NCBI RefSeq assembly: GCF_003963535.1
Contig: NZ_CP034539.1
Coordinates: 10,230,001-10,294,000, forward strand
Source: Streptomyces cyaneochromogenes
Lineage (GTDB): Bacteria; Actinomycetota; Actinomycetes; Streptomycetales; Streptomycetaceae
Direction: 5' to 3'
DNA: 64,000 nucleotides
Position numbers and translations under genes: made by a program. A model generated the notes under the pieces. That model was given only the letters and a program-made list of their open reading frames with translations, was not told the origin of the DNA and did not search any database. Positions 8,313-16,807 of this stretch are shown here, in pieces. Each line of letters begins with the position of its first letter. The stretch's first letter is position 1.

Positions 8313-9210
8313 TCCCGGAGACGGTCAGGCGTTCCCCGTAGATGTCGGTGACTCTGACCGAGCCACCGCACCCGCTGCCGTCGGCGGAGATGAAGTAGTT
8401 GTACTCCGTGCGGGGCAACTGCCGCCAGCTGCCGCCGGCCCGGACCTCCAGGCGGGCGACCGGGTTGCGGTGGCCGATCGCCTGGATGGCGCACCAATAG
8501 GGGCTGGACCCGGTCTTGTACCTGAGGGACATCGTCTCGGAGGTGCTGGGGCTCAGCAGCTGCCAGGTGATCGCGATCCGGCCGACCTTGAGGTCGGCGA
8601 GCTTGGCGAAGGCCTGTTGGCTGAGGTCGATCTGCCCGGGTGCGCAGGGCAGCGGGCACTCGTTGGTTATCCGCACCGTGATCGACTTGCCGTTGGCCGC
8701 GCGGACGAGCACGTACGCGCCGCATGCCTTGGACGTCTCGTAGTCCGTGGTGTTCATGGCCGCGATCATGAGGTCGGGACTCGGGCCGAACAGGCAGGCA
8801 CCGTTTCCGTCCGCGGCCTCGTAGGCGGTGGCGACCCCGGAGTAGGTGGTGCCGGGCCGAATCCGCCCTGCCGATACCGCCGTGGTGGACGCCGTTCGCC
8901 GGGGCTGCGGCGTTCCCGTGGCCGACGGGCGTGGCGACGCGGTGGTCGCGGTGGCCTTCGGACTGGGGCTGCTGGTGGGCGTCGGCTTCCCCGACGCGGT
9001 CGGGGTGCTCGTCTCGGTCGGGGTGGTGGACTTCACCTGGGTGGTGGCGACGGGTGTGGGCGCGGCCGCGACCGTATCCGTCCTGTCGTCGGGGAGCACC
9101 CCCATGACCAGGTAGGCGAGCGCGCTCGCGGCGGTCAGTGCCAACGTGGTGCCCAGTATGAGCCGGCGCCTCTGCCTGCGCTGCCGCGCGGCCTGCCTTG
9201 CTGTCTGCAT
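8257..9210 (-). CDS. Secreted expansin-like protein (double-psi beta-barrel plus carbohydrate-binding domain)
   Basis: A 317-residue exported protein. A basic N-terminus (RQRRQRRR) and hydrophobic stretch at about residues 18-38 form a signal sequence or anchor. A Ser/Thr/Pro-rich linker at 45-110 leads into an expansin-type double-psi beta-barrel (SGVATAYEAADGNGACLFG, then CGAYVLVRA, ITVRITNECPLPCAPGQID), and a beta-sandwich domain from about 215 resembles the expansin D2 cellulose-binding domain (NPVARLEVRAGGSWRQLPRT). Bacterial expansins loosen polysaccharide networks non-hydrolytically. Several cysteines may form disulphides. The start at 9210 follows GGACAGG. Its 3' end is overlapped by the run-on permease frame from the other strand. 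Confidence 0.82.
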   Translation of the reverse strand: MQTARQAARQRRQRRRLILGTTLALTAASALAYLVMGVLPDDRTDTVAAAPTPVATTQVKSTTPTETSTPTASGKPTPTSSPSPKATATTASPRPSATGTPQPRRTASTTAVSAGRIRPGTTYSGVATAYEAADGNGACLFGPSPDLMIAAMNTTDYETSKACGAYVLVRAANGKSITVRITNECPLPCAPGQIDLSQQAFAKLADLKVGRIAITWQLLSPSTSETMSLRYKTGSSPYWCAIQAIGHRNPVARLEVRAGGSWRQLPRTEYNYFISADGSGCGGSVRVTDIYGERLTVSGIKLLANVVQPTGVQFARH

Positions 9211-9432
9211 ACCTGTCCGTTCGGAAGATCGAGCCGATGGTGCACTGCTCAGTGGCCGCCGGGAGCGGAAAGGTTGCCGACGATCCCGAAATCTTTTCTG
9301 ACCGGGGCTGGTTCGAGTCCAGCCTTTCGGCGGGGGTGCTCACGCTGGTCGGGGGAGTGGATGCCTGCGGGGGGCGGGATGGGATGGAGGCGACAGCGCC
9401 CAGCCGGCCTGCGGCATCGGCCCATCGAGCAA

Positions 9433-11514
9433 GTGACGAGTCCCGTGAAGATCACCTTTCTGCTCCACAACGCCTACGCCGTCGACGGCACGGTGCGGGC
9501 CACGGCCAACCTGGCCGCCGCACTCGCGATACGACACGACGTGGAGATCGTCTCCTCCTACCGGACCGCCGGCCGGATGCCGCTCGTGGTGGGGGAGCGG
9601 GTGAGGACGCGGGCGCTGGTGGATCTCCGGCCCACCACCCGGCGGACCGCGGCCGAGGCGGCCGACCTGCGCTCGCCGGGCACGGTGTGCCCGCACGATT
9701 CCCTCCATGCCGGCTGGACACCGCCGAGCAGGCTCGGCGAGACACGCCTTGCCGCACACCTGCGGAGTACCGACTCCGACGTGGTGATCGCGACGCGCCC
9801 GTACCTAGTCTGTTTCCTGGCCCAGCACGGCCGCGCCGACTACCTCCGCGTCGGCCAGGAATACGCGGGCCGCGACGCGCACGGCACCGCCCTGCTGGGT
9901 GATTTGGACGCGGCCGTCTCCCGCCTCGACGCCTACGTCACCCTGTCCCAGGCCGACGAACGGGCCCACCGTGCGGCGCTCCACGGCCTGCGGACGCGGG
10001 TGACTACCGTTCCCGTCTGTTGTCCCGCGCCGGACGCCGAGCCCTCCACCGGCGAGTCCCGGATCGTCCTGGCCGGCGGTCGGCTGACACCGGTCAAGCG
10101 CTACGACCGTCTCGTGGACGCCTTCGCCAAGGTCGCGGCCGTACACCCGGACTGGAGCTTGCGGATCTACGGACGCGGCCGGGAGCGGCTGCGGCTCCGT
10201 CGCCGTATCGAGGAACTCGGCCTGTACAACAACGTGCTGCTGATGGGCGCCCGCACGTCCATGGAAGCGGAGTGGGCCAAGGGTGCTCTCGCCGTGGTGT
10301 CCAGCAGCAGCGAACCGCCCGGCATGTCCCTTGTGGAGGCCATGAGTTCCGGGCTCCCGGTGGTCAGCACCGACTGCGACCACACGCCCCGCGAGATCAT
10401 CACGCACGGCGAGGACGGCCTCTTGGTCCCGGCCCACGGCCCGGTCGAGGACGCGCTCGCCGACGCACTGTGCCGTCTGATCGAGAACGAGGCCGAGCGC
10501 GGGCGGATGGCCGAGGCGGCCCGGCGGAACTCCGAGCGCTTCCGCCCCGAACACATCGCCGCGCGGTACGAGGCCCTGTTCACGGACCTCCGGCCGGAAC
10601 TCGGCCGCCGGTCGACGAAGGCCGCGACCGGTCCGCGGCGGCGAACCCGGCTGTTCACCCTGGGCGTCGCCCGGCTCGGGCAGCCGGTCACGGTCGGCTG
10701 TCAGGTCATGCCTGGAGGGTCGCTGGCGTTCGACGTGGCCGCGGACCAACTGCCGTCCGGCCGATGGGAGGTGGTCCTGCGACACCGGAACGAGAACCCC
10801 GCCACCACGCCACGGATTCAGCTCGAACAGCACGGCACGGACGGCGACGGGAGTATGCGGGCCGTCCTCGACCAACGTCACTGGGAACTCGCCGAGGGCG
10901 ACTGGGACGTGTTCCTTCAACGCGCAGGCGGCAGCAGGTCACGACCGGTCCGAGCAGGGCTTGTCGAGACCGCGCGCCTTCTGGATCCCGCAGCCCTCCG
11001 GCCGGCGGACGAGGGGGTGCGGACATGGATCCCGTACGCGACCGAAGGCGGAGAGCTCGCCGTACGCATCTGGCTCCGGCCCGCGCACGCGGAGGTCACC
11101 TCCGTCGATGTCGACGACTACGCACTGCGGTTGAAGGGCTCGCTCCACGGAAGGACCGCGCGGGCGCACCACTACCGCTTCACGGCCCGGCTCCGGGCGA
11201 ACGGCGGCCATCTCATCGACGCCCCTTGTCCCGTCGATGCGTACGGCGACTTCCACATCACCCTGCCGGTCGATGTGGTGGCCGAACTCCATCCCGGCAA
11301 AGAGGCGTTGTGGGATCTGCGCCTGAGCGCGTACGGCGGGCCGGAGATCCGCCTGGCGATGGTGACCGGCGATCTCTTCGACCGCCGGGACGTCAGCGTC
11401 TTCCCGGCCGTCCGGTGCGCGGGTCCCGGCGGCCCGCTGTCGCTGCGGCCCCGGCTGACACATGATCACGACCTGGTGCTCAGCACCGCCGATGCGGTGC
11501 TGAGCGGACCGTAG
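9433..11514 (+). CDS. GT4 family glycosyltransferase with large C-terminal beta domain
   Basis: A protein of 693 residues if it starts at the GTG at 9433; GTG at 9445 (VKITFLL) is equally plausible. The frame continues far upstream, but that part overlaps the expansin gene and is not coding-like. Residues 5-390 are a GT-B glycosyltransferase: N-terminal KITFLLHNAY with acceptor domain, then RIVLAGGRLTPVKRYDRLVD, and the nucleotide-sugar E-x7-E motif in EPPGMSLVEAMSSG. From about residue 400 a beta-rich region without a named family follows, possibly for acceptor or wall-polymer binding. Retaining transfer from an NDP-sugar, perhaps to a cell-wall glycopolymer, is inferred. A perfect 12-bp hairpin occupies its last codons. 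Confidence 0.83.
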   Translation: MTSPVKITFLLHNAYAVDGTVRATANLAAALAIRHDVEIVSSYRTAGRMPLVVGERVRTRALVDLRPTTRRTAAEAADLRSPGTVCPHDSLHAGWTPPSRLGETRLAAHLRSTDSDVVIATRPYLVCFLAQHGRADYLRVGQEYAGRDAHGTALLGDLDAAVSRLDAYVTLSQADERAHRAALHGLRTRVTTVPVCCPAPDAEPSTGESRIVLAGGRLTPVKRYDRLVDAFAKVAAVHPDWSLRIYGRGRERLRLRRRIEELGLYNNVLLMGARTSMEAEWAKGALAVVSSSSEPPGMSLVEAMSSGLPVVSTDCDHTPREIITHGEDGLLVPAHGPVEDALADALCRLIENEAERGRMAEAARRNSERFRPEHIAARYEALFTDLRPELGRRSTKAATGPRRRTRLFTLGVARLGQPVTVGCQVMPGGSLAFDVAADQLPSGRWEVVLRHRNENPATTPRIQLEQHGTDGDGSMRAVLDQRHWELAEGDWDVFLQRAGGSRSRPVRAGLVETARLLDPAALRPADEGVRTWIPYATEGGELAVRIWLRPAHAEVTSVDVDDYALRLKGSLHGRTARAHHYRFTARLRANGGHLIDAPCPVDAYGDFHITLPVDVVAELHPGKEALWDLRLSAYGGPEIRLAMVTGDLFDRRDVSVFPAVRCAGPGGPLSLRPRLTHDHDLVLSTADAVLSGP
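11478..11505 (+). terminator. Perfect hairpin inside the 3' end of the glycosyltransferase gene
   Basis: GCTCAGCACCGC (11478-11489), loop CGAT, GCGGTGCTGAGC (11494-11505): a 12-bp perfect stem ending a few bases before the TAG at 11512-11514. There is no T-tract, as is usual in Streptomyces. It encodes the last residues (LSTADAVLSGP), so terminator and coding sequence overlap. Confidence 0.6.
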
Positions 11515-11533
11515 AAGGGGGCAACCCCAACGG

Positions 11534-12868
11534 TCAGAGGGCGACGAGTTGCCACTGCTGGTTGGTTCGGACGTATCCGCTTCCCGCGTCGACAAGCTTC
11601 CAGTGCTGGTTGTCGCTGTCGTTGTCCCGCCACTGGATGAGCTGGGCGCTTTGGCCGGAACCCCCAGGGCTGTCGAGGACCCTGCCGCTGTGGCGCGCGA
11701 CGAGACGGAAGGAACCGTCGGCGGCGGACAGCAGCCGCCACTGCTCGTTCTCGCTGCCGGACCAGCCCTGCTGGATGATCTCGGCGCCGTCGGCGGTGCT
11801 GCCGCTGGCGACGTCGAGCACCTTGCCGCTGCGCCGGTTGACCAGCCGGAAGAAGCCGCTGAGCAGGGCGACGGTGATGTCCGTTCGCTGAGAAGCTGTG
11901 GATCCGGATCCGGCCGCGGGCCCGGACTCCGGCGATCGAGCCCTTCGGCAGTTGGTCGGGCAGCGCGGGGACGATTTCCAGCACTCCGGGCCGGCTGTAG
12001 ATCAGGGCTTCGGCGAGCAAGCCGGGGATGGCGTTAGCGGCGTCGGCGTTGTAGATGTCGAGGTTCGGGTTGTGGGAGGTCATCAGCGACTTGAAGACCA
12101 TGTTGTTGCCGAGGATCTTCCGCAGGTTGCCGTAGACCTGTCTGCCGTCCTTCAGCCGGGCCCCGGCCAGTGCGCGGTGCAGGCTCCCGTGGGCGGAGAC
12201 GTTCTGTATCGGTGACCGTGGCGCCGGTCCCCGAGGCGACGACGCGGGTGACGCCCTCGTAGCCGAAGGTGGCCTGCCCCGCGGGGTAGGTGCCGCGCAG
12301 GTTTGTCGGCCCGGGAGACGAACGCCCGGCGGGTCCAGGTCCCGAACTGGTCGGTCCAGCTCGAACTCACCTCGCCGGTACGGAAGTCGGTGACCCGCCC
12401 GTAGTTGTTGACCGTGGTCATGCCCGGGGTGCCGATGCGTAGTTCGTACGCGGGGTGGTAGACCTGCGTCCAGCGCAGCGACCAGCCCGACGCGTAGTCC
12501 CGGTTGGCTCCCGCGTAGTCACCCGCGAGCGCTTTGTCGCGTGCGCCTTCCAGACAGCCGGCGATCACGGGCGGGGCACGTCACGGGTGCCGTTCGGCAG
12601 CACCAGCCGGTGGTAGTTGAACACCACCTTCTCGGGGGCGGGAGCGCCGTACAGCACGGCCCCGTATTCGCCGTTGCCGGGTGAGGAAGCCGTCGGTCCA
12701 GGAGGAGGCCGGTGAGGTGTCGTGGATGCCGCGCTCGGGGAGCGTGATCTGCGGTGGCACGGCCGCTTCCGCCCGGCCTGAGAGCAGTCCGCCGGGCGGA
12801 GCGGCGGCTCCGGCGGTCAGTGCGGCCGCGCTGAGGAACCGAGTGCGGTCGATGGGGCTGGCCGTCAC
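11534..12868 (-). pseudogene. Broken GH95 alpha-L-fucosidase with C-terminal CBM13 (ricin-type) domain
   Basis: A good start (AAAGGAG, 5 bases, GTG at 12868) begins a Tat-type leader (IDRTRFLSAAALTAGAAA). The GH95 start is then split across frames: WTDGFLT, then GNGEYGAVLYGAPAPEKVV in another frame ending in a stop near 12577. Further pieces in other frames are LAGDYAGANRDYASGWSLRW, RQVYGNLRKILGNNMVF and NPNLDIYNADAANAIPGLL, followed by a GH95 C-terminal segment (VLEIVPALPDQLPKGSIAG). After another frame change comes a CBM13 domain (FFRLVNRRSGKVLDVASGS, QWRDNDSDNQHWKLVDAG) ending at 11534. At 1.3 kb the gene is well under an intact GH95 gene, and most of the catalytic domain is missing. It must have encoded a secreted fucosidase once. 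Confidence 0.78.
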
Positions 12869-12997
12869 GGGGACTCCTTTGGCCGGTCGGTGGTGCGTGG
12901 TCGTGCGTGCGGGCGGGCGGCCGGTGTAGTGACCCACCGCCGCCCGGTCGGCTTGGACGGAATCCGGGCGGCGGCGGGTGGCTGGGGAAATGAGGGA

Positions 12998-15229
12998 TCA
13001 GAGGGCGGTGAAGCTCCACAGCAGATTGGTGCTGCTGCCGTACGTCCACTGCTTGGTGACGGAGCCCGACTGGACGTTGCCGCCGCCGTCGAGGACGAGG
13101 CCGGTGGTGCGGTTGGCGATCGAGTAGCGGTCGCCGCCCCGGTGGACGATCTTCCACTGCTGGTTGGCGCCGCCGTTCCACGGAGCCTGCCGGGCCGGAG
13201 AGCCGTCGGAGGTGGCGCCCCAGCCGTCGGCGACCATGCCGTTGGTGCGGTTGACCAGCCGGTAGTAGCCGCCTTCGACCGGCTCGGCGTGCCACTGCAG
13301 GTTGGAGCTGCCGTCCCAGGTCCACTGCTTGAGGTTGGACCCGGAGCCGACATTGCCGCCGCTGTCCAGGGCGAGGCCATTGGTGGCGTTGGTGATCCGG
13401 AAGTACGACGCCGGGTTGAACTGGACCCTCAGCGAGGTGATCTGGTCGTTGTTGCCGGTGACACGAAGGTCGGGGTTCTCGGCGGTGAACGTCCAGGAGG
13501 TGCCGGTGAAGTTGTCTCCGGAATAGCCGATCACCTGGTAACCGGGCGCCGGCCGGAGAGAGGACAGGGTGCGCGCGCCGAGTCCGGCCGCGGTCAGGTC
13601 GGCTGCGGTGTAGTCGCCGACCGTGAACACGCCCGCGTTGCCGGTGTAGTTGACGTTCGTGAAGGCGACGGCTCCGGCGAGCGGGCGCAGCGCCGGGATC
13701 GAGCCGGAGAAGGCCAGCTTCAGGACGTAGGCGTTCGCACTGTACGGCGCAGAGGACGGCAGGGTGACCGTCAGGCCGGAGGAGCTCTGGGTCGGTGTGG
13801 GCAGGTCGATGTAGGTGCCGGCGGCGGAGCCGAGGAGCTTGACCGAGGTCAGCGACGAGAGGTTGATCCGGTCCGAGCTGAGGGTCTTGATCGTCAGTGA
13901 ACTGCCGGGCCAGCCCAGGACGGTGGCGTACAGGACGGTGCCGGCCTTGTTGCGGGTGAAGCGGATGTCCTGCGGGGTACCGGCGTGCGGGGTGGTGAAC
14001 GAGCCGCCGCCCATCTTCGTCGGGCCCTCGCCGTACTCGGTCCAGGCGCGGGTCGCGTACACCGACTCGCCGAAACGCTTCAGGTGGTCGCCGATGCCGA
14101 GCAGGATGTCCTTCTGCGCCTGGGGGATGGTCCCGTCGGCCATCGGCGCGATGTTCAGCAGGACGTTGCCGTTCTTGCTGACCCGGTCGAGGAACGAGTG
14201 CAGCATCTGCTGGAGCGTGTAGTAGCCGATGCCCTGCGTGTAGCACCAGCTGCTGCTGGAAATGCTGTCGTCGGTCAGCCAGTACGGGGTGGTGAGGTCG
14301 GCCGGGCCGCCGCGCTCGTAGTCGAAGACCTCGCCCTTGCCGTTCATGCCGTCCTTGTACGTGGTGACGACCTCACGGCCCCAGGCGTTGGCCTGGTTGT
14401 AGTAGTACGCAAGGAAGTTGAGGCGCTGTTGCTCGTCGACGGCGCGCAGGTTGAAGTCCTGCCACAGGATGTCGGGCTGGGCGCGGTCGACGACCTCCTT
14501 GAGCTTGTCGAACCAGAGCTGGTTCTCCGCAGCCGACCCCAGTTGCCCGTAGAGCTTCTTGAGGCTCGGATCCGTCTGGGCGGGGACGTGTTCGTAGAAG
14601 CCGGTGAAGTTGTACGCGTGGTGCATGGCCACCAGCAGCTTGAGGCCCTTCGCGCGGATGGCCGTGGAGAAGAGCTTCAGCAGGTCCAGGCCCGGGCCCT
14701 TCTTCACCGAGTTCCACTCGTTGACCTGGCTGTCCCACATGGAGAAGCCGTCATGGTGCTCGGCGACCGGGCCGGCGAACCTGGCGCCGGCGTCGACGAA
14801 CAGCTGCACCCACTCGTCGGGGTCGAACTTCCCGCCGGCCGACTTCAGCTTCGGCGCGAACTTCACGAAGTTGCCCGCCAGGTCCTGAGCGCCGTTGATG
14901 AAGTTGTGGTATGGCCATGCCGACGGCTGGCCGTAGGTCGCGATGTGGTGCTGGTTGGCGGTGTCGCCGGCCCGGTACATGTTGCGCGGGTACCACTCGT
15001 TGCCGAAGGCCGGGACGCTGAAGACGCCCCAGTGGAAGTAGATCCCGAACTTCGCGTCCTGGAACCACTCCGGGGCCGCCGGGTGCTGGTCGACCGAGTT
15101 CCAGTCGGGCGTGTAGGTGCTGGGTGCCGCCTGGGCGATGCCGGAACCGAACACGCCTCCGGCAACGGCCGTCGCGGCCACGCAGGTGGCGCCGGCCAGG
15201 AAGTGGCGTCTGTTGATCGAACTCGACAT
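12998..15229 (-). CDS. Secreted alpha-L-fucosidase, GH29, with C-terminal CBM13 domain
   Basis: A 743-residue exported enzyme. A Tat-like leader (NRRHFLAG, then hydrophobic to about residue 35) precedes a GH29 catalytic barrel from about 40 to 400, with FGIYFHWGVFSVPAFGNEWY near 60, AEHHDGFSMWDS near 155, and DILWQDFN near 265, where the aspartate fits the family nucleophile. A beta-sandwich follows. Near 510-590 lies a beta/gamma-crystallin-like segment (AVAFTNVNYTGNAGVF), and from about 600 a ricin-B-type CBM13 domain with QW repeats (SNLQWHAEP, GANQQWKIV). GH29 enzymes hydrolyse terminal alpha-L-fucosides, here outside the cell. It is divergent from the fucose transporter operon and would supply its substrate. 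Confidence 0.92.
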   Translation of the reverse strand: MSSSINRRHFLAGATCVAATAVAGGVFGSGIAQAAPSTYTPDWNSVDQHPAAPEWFQDAKFGIYFHWGVFSVPAFGNEWYPRNMYRAGDTANQHHIATYGQPSAWPYHNFINGAQDLAGNFVKFAPKLKSAGGKFDPDEWVQLFVDAGARFAGPVAEHHDGFSMWDSQVNEWNSVKKGPGLDLLKLFSTAIRAKGLKLLVAMHHAYNFTGFYEHVPAQTDPSLKKLYGQLGSAAENQLWFDKLKEVVDRAQPDILWQDFNLRAVDEQQRLNFLAYYYNQANAWGREVVTTYKDGMNGKGEVFDYERGGPADLTTPYWLTDDSISSSSWCYTQGIGYYTLQQMLHSFLDRVSKNGNVLLNIAPMADGTIPQAQKDILLGIGDHLKRFGESVYATRAWTEYGEGPTKMGGGSFTTPHAGTPQDIRFTRNKAGTVLYATVLGWPGSSLTIKTLSSDRINLSSLTSVKLLGSAAGTYIDLPTPTQSSSGLTVTLPSSAPYSANAYVLKLAFSGSIPALRPLAGAVAFTNVNYTGNAGVFTVGDYTAADLTAAGLGARTLSSLRPAPGYQVIGYSGDNFTGTSWTFTAENPDLRVTGNNDQITSLRVQFNPASYFRITNATNGLALDSGGNVGSGSNLKQWTWDGSSNLQWHAEPVEGGYYRLVNRTNGMVADGWGATSDGSPARQAPWNGGANQQWKIVHRGGDRYSIANRTTGLVLDGGGNVQSGSVTKQWTYGSSTNLLWSFTAL

Positions 15230-15585
15230 GGAGAGACATCCCTGGTGCAGGAGGGGACAGGGGGGCTGCAGGGGGACACGAGGCGGCGCGACTGCTGTGC
15301 AAAGGGCGCCGCTTGTTACGCATGAAGGTCCGCCATGTCTCCGTGGGATGTCAACCGGTGTGCAGGGATGAAAAGCGTCATCCGGTCAGGCAATTGACGC
15401 CATTTATGGCAGGTTTGATGTGCTTTACGACTACCGAAACATGGCATGTCTGCCACGGCCTCGCGGCTGATTGAGACCGTTCGTTCGCGAGGATTGATGG
15501 GATGGATCTTGTCCTTGCAGCGCCGCACTCCTCACTCCTGGGTAGGTGATGAGCTGCCGATTCAATGTGGATGCAGGCGAGGGTC
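15230..15585. other. Divergent intergenic region between fucosidase and fucose operon
   Basis: About 470 bases lie between the two starts. The left part holds small inverted repeats: GCCAT-TT-ATGGC at 15399-15410 and overlapping dyads ACATG-G-CATGT (15439-15449) and TGGCA-TGTC-TGCCA (15442-15455). These are candidates for control of the fucosidase gene. I found no strong promoter reading toward the fucosidase and no gene. Confidence 0.4.
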
Positions 15586-15615
15586 TGGACAGCACGCCGG
15601 GGGCGCACCTATAAA
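15586..15615 (+). promoter_or_regulatory. Promoter of the fucose transport/catabolism operon
   Basis: A -35 TGGACA (15586-15591), 18-base spacer and -10 TATAAA (15610-15615) form a good housekeeping-type promoter, strikingly A/T-rich for this genome. Transcription would start near 15622, leaving a leader of about 78 bases before the substrate-binding protein gene. Confidence 0.6.
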
Positions 15616-15626
15616 CATCCCATCTC

Positions 15627-15641
15627 TATCGCACGGCGATA
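15627..15641. promoter_or_regulatory. Candidate operator just downstream of the fucose operon promoter
   Basis: TATCGC, ACG, GCGATA is a perfect dyad with 6-bp arms located about 5-20 bases after the predicted transcription start, a classic repressor position. The FadR-type regulator at the far end of the operon is the obvious candidate to bind it, which is inferred. Confidence 0.5.
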
Positions 15642-15699
15642 CGCAGATGTCGTCGAGGCGAAACAACTCCCGCTACGGGACCGGCGCGAGGAAGCACCG

Positions 15700-16761
15700 A
15701 TGAGAGTCAGAACCGCCCTGTGTTCAGCCGTCTCCGCCCTGTCCGCACTGGCTCTGCTCAGTGCGTGCGGCAGCGGCTCCACCTCGGCGTCGTCGAGCGA
15801 CAAGCCGCTGGTCGGCGTCGACTACCCCCGCTCCGACACCGACTTCTGGAACTCCTACATCAAGTACACGCCCCAGTTCGGCAAGGAGTTGGGCCTGGAC
15901 CTGAAGACCACCAACTCGCAGAACGACGTCGCCAAGCTGACCGCCAACGCGCAGACTTTCATCAGCCAGGGCGTCAAGGGTCTCGCGATGGCCCCGCAGG
16001 ACACCGCCGCCATCGCGCCCACCCTCGCGCAGTTGGAGGCGAAGAAGATCCCGGTCGTCACCGTCGACACGCGCCCCGACACCGGCAAGGTGTTCATGGT
16101 CGTGCGCGCCGACAACCGCGCCTACGGCGAGAAGGCCTGCCAGTACCTCGGCACCAAGCTCGGCGGCAAGGGCAAGGTCGTCATGCTCCAGGGCGACCTG
16201 TCCTCCATCAACGGCCGTGACCGCACCGAGGCGTTCAACGACTGCATGAAGAAGAACTACCCGGACATCAGGGTGTTCGGCGAGGCCACCAACTGGGACG
16301 GCGCCGTCGCCGCCCAGAAGCTGCAGACCGACCTGACCGCCCACCCGGACATCAAGGGCATCTACATGCAGTCCAGCTTCGCCCTGTCCGGCACGCTCCA
16401 AGTCCTCAAGCAGAAGGGTCTGTTGGTGGAGCCGAAGGACAAGAAGCACGTCTTCGTCGTCTCCAACGACGGCATCCCCGAGGAGCTCAAGTCCATCGCC
16501 GAGGGCAAGGTCGACGCCACCGTCTCGCAGCCGGCCGACCTCTACGCCAAGTACGCCCTGTACTACCTGAAGGCCGCGATCGACGGGAAGACGTTCAAGC
16601 CCGGCAAGACCGACCACGACAGCACGATCATCCAGGTCCGCGACGGCCTGCTGGAGGACCAGCTCTCCGCGCCGCTCGTCACCGCCGACGGCGGCACCTA
16701 CGGCGGCGTCCCCAGCGTCAAGAGCGACGACAAGTCGCTGTGGGGCAACAACCTCGGCTGA
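15700..16761 (+). CDS. Sugar ABC transporter substrate-binding lipoprotein (probably L-fucose)
   Basis: A 353-residue periplasmic-binding-protein-like lipoprotein of the ribose/galactose type (Peripla_BP_4). Residues 1-24 are a lipoprotein signal with lipobox LLSAC. The mature protein starts with the usual beta strand (PLVGVDYPRSDTDFWNSY), then FISQGVKGLAMAPQDTAAI and IPVVTVDTRPD, which line the sugar-binding cleft in this family. The ATG at 15700 has GCGAGGAAG at a proper distance; the frame is open further upstream, but that part is the untranslated leader. It is first in an operon with a RbsA-type ATPase, an RbsC-type permease and L-fucose catabolic genes, so L-fucose is the likely ligand. 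Confidence 0.87.
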   Translation: MRVRTALCSAVSALSALALLSACGSGSTSASSSDKPLVGVDYPRSDTDFWNSYIKYTPQFGKELGLDLKTTNSQNDVAKLTANAQTFISQGVKGLAMAPQDTAAIAPTLAQLEAKKIPVVTVDTRPDTGKVFMVVRADNRAYGEKACQYLGTKLGGKGKVVMLQGDLSSINGRDRTEAFNDCMKKNYPDIRVFGEATNWDGAVAAQKLQTDLTAHPDIKGIYMQSSFALSGTLQVLKQKGLLVEPKDKKHVFVVSNDGIPEELKSIAEGKVDATVSQPADLYAKYALYYLKAAIDGKTFKPGKTDHDSTIIQVRDGLLEDQLSAPLVTADGGTYGGVPSVKSDDKSLWGNNLG

Positions 16762-16807
16762 CGGCCCATCCGGTACGGCAACGGCTCACCCACACAAGGC
16801 GGTTGAG

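Noticed and set aside
9264..9335. tRNA-like element: GGCTGG-TTCGAGT-CCAGCC (9306-9324) looks like a T-arm and short complementary ends can be found around it
   Set aside because: No D-arm or anticodon arm can be folded between the ends, the acceptor pairing is imperfect, and no CCA end follows. Probably chance, or at most a tRNA scrap.
7912..9432. Upstream extension of the glycosyltransferase frame
   Set aside because: It crosses the permease end and the whole expansin-like gene and is low-complexity; the GT-B fold starts only after 9433.
12519..14246. A 575-codon minus-strand frame overlapping the GH29 and GH95 genes
   Set aside because: It is out of frame with the GH29 gene and only briefly crosses GH95 remnants; no fold is visible.
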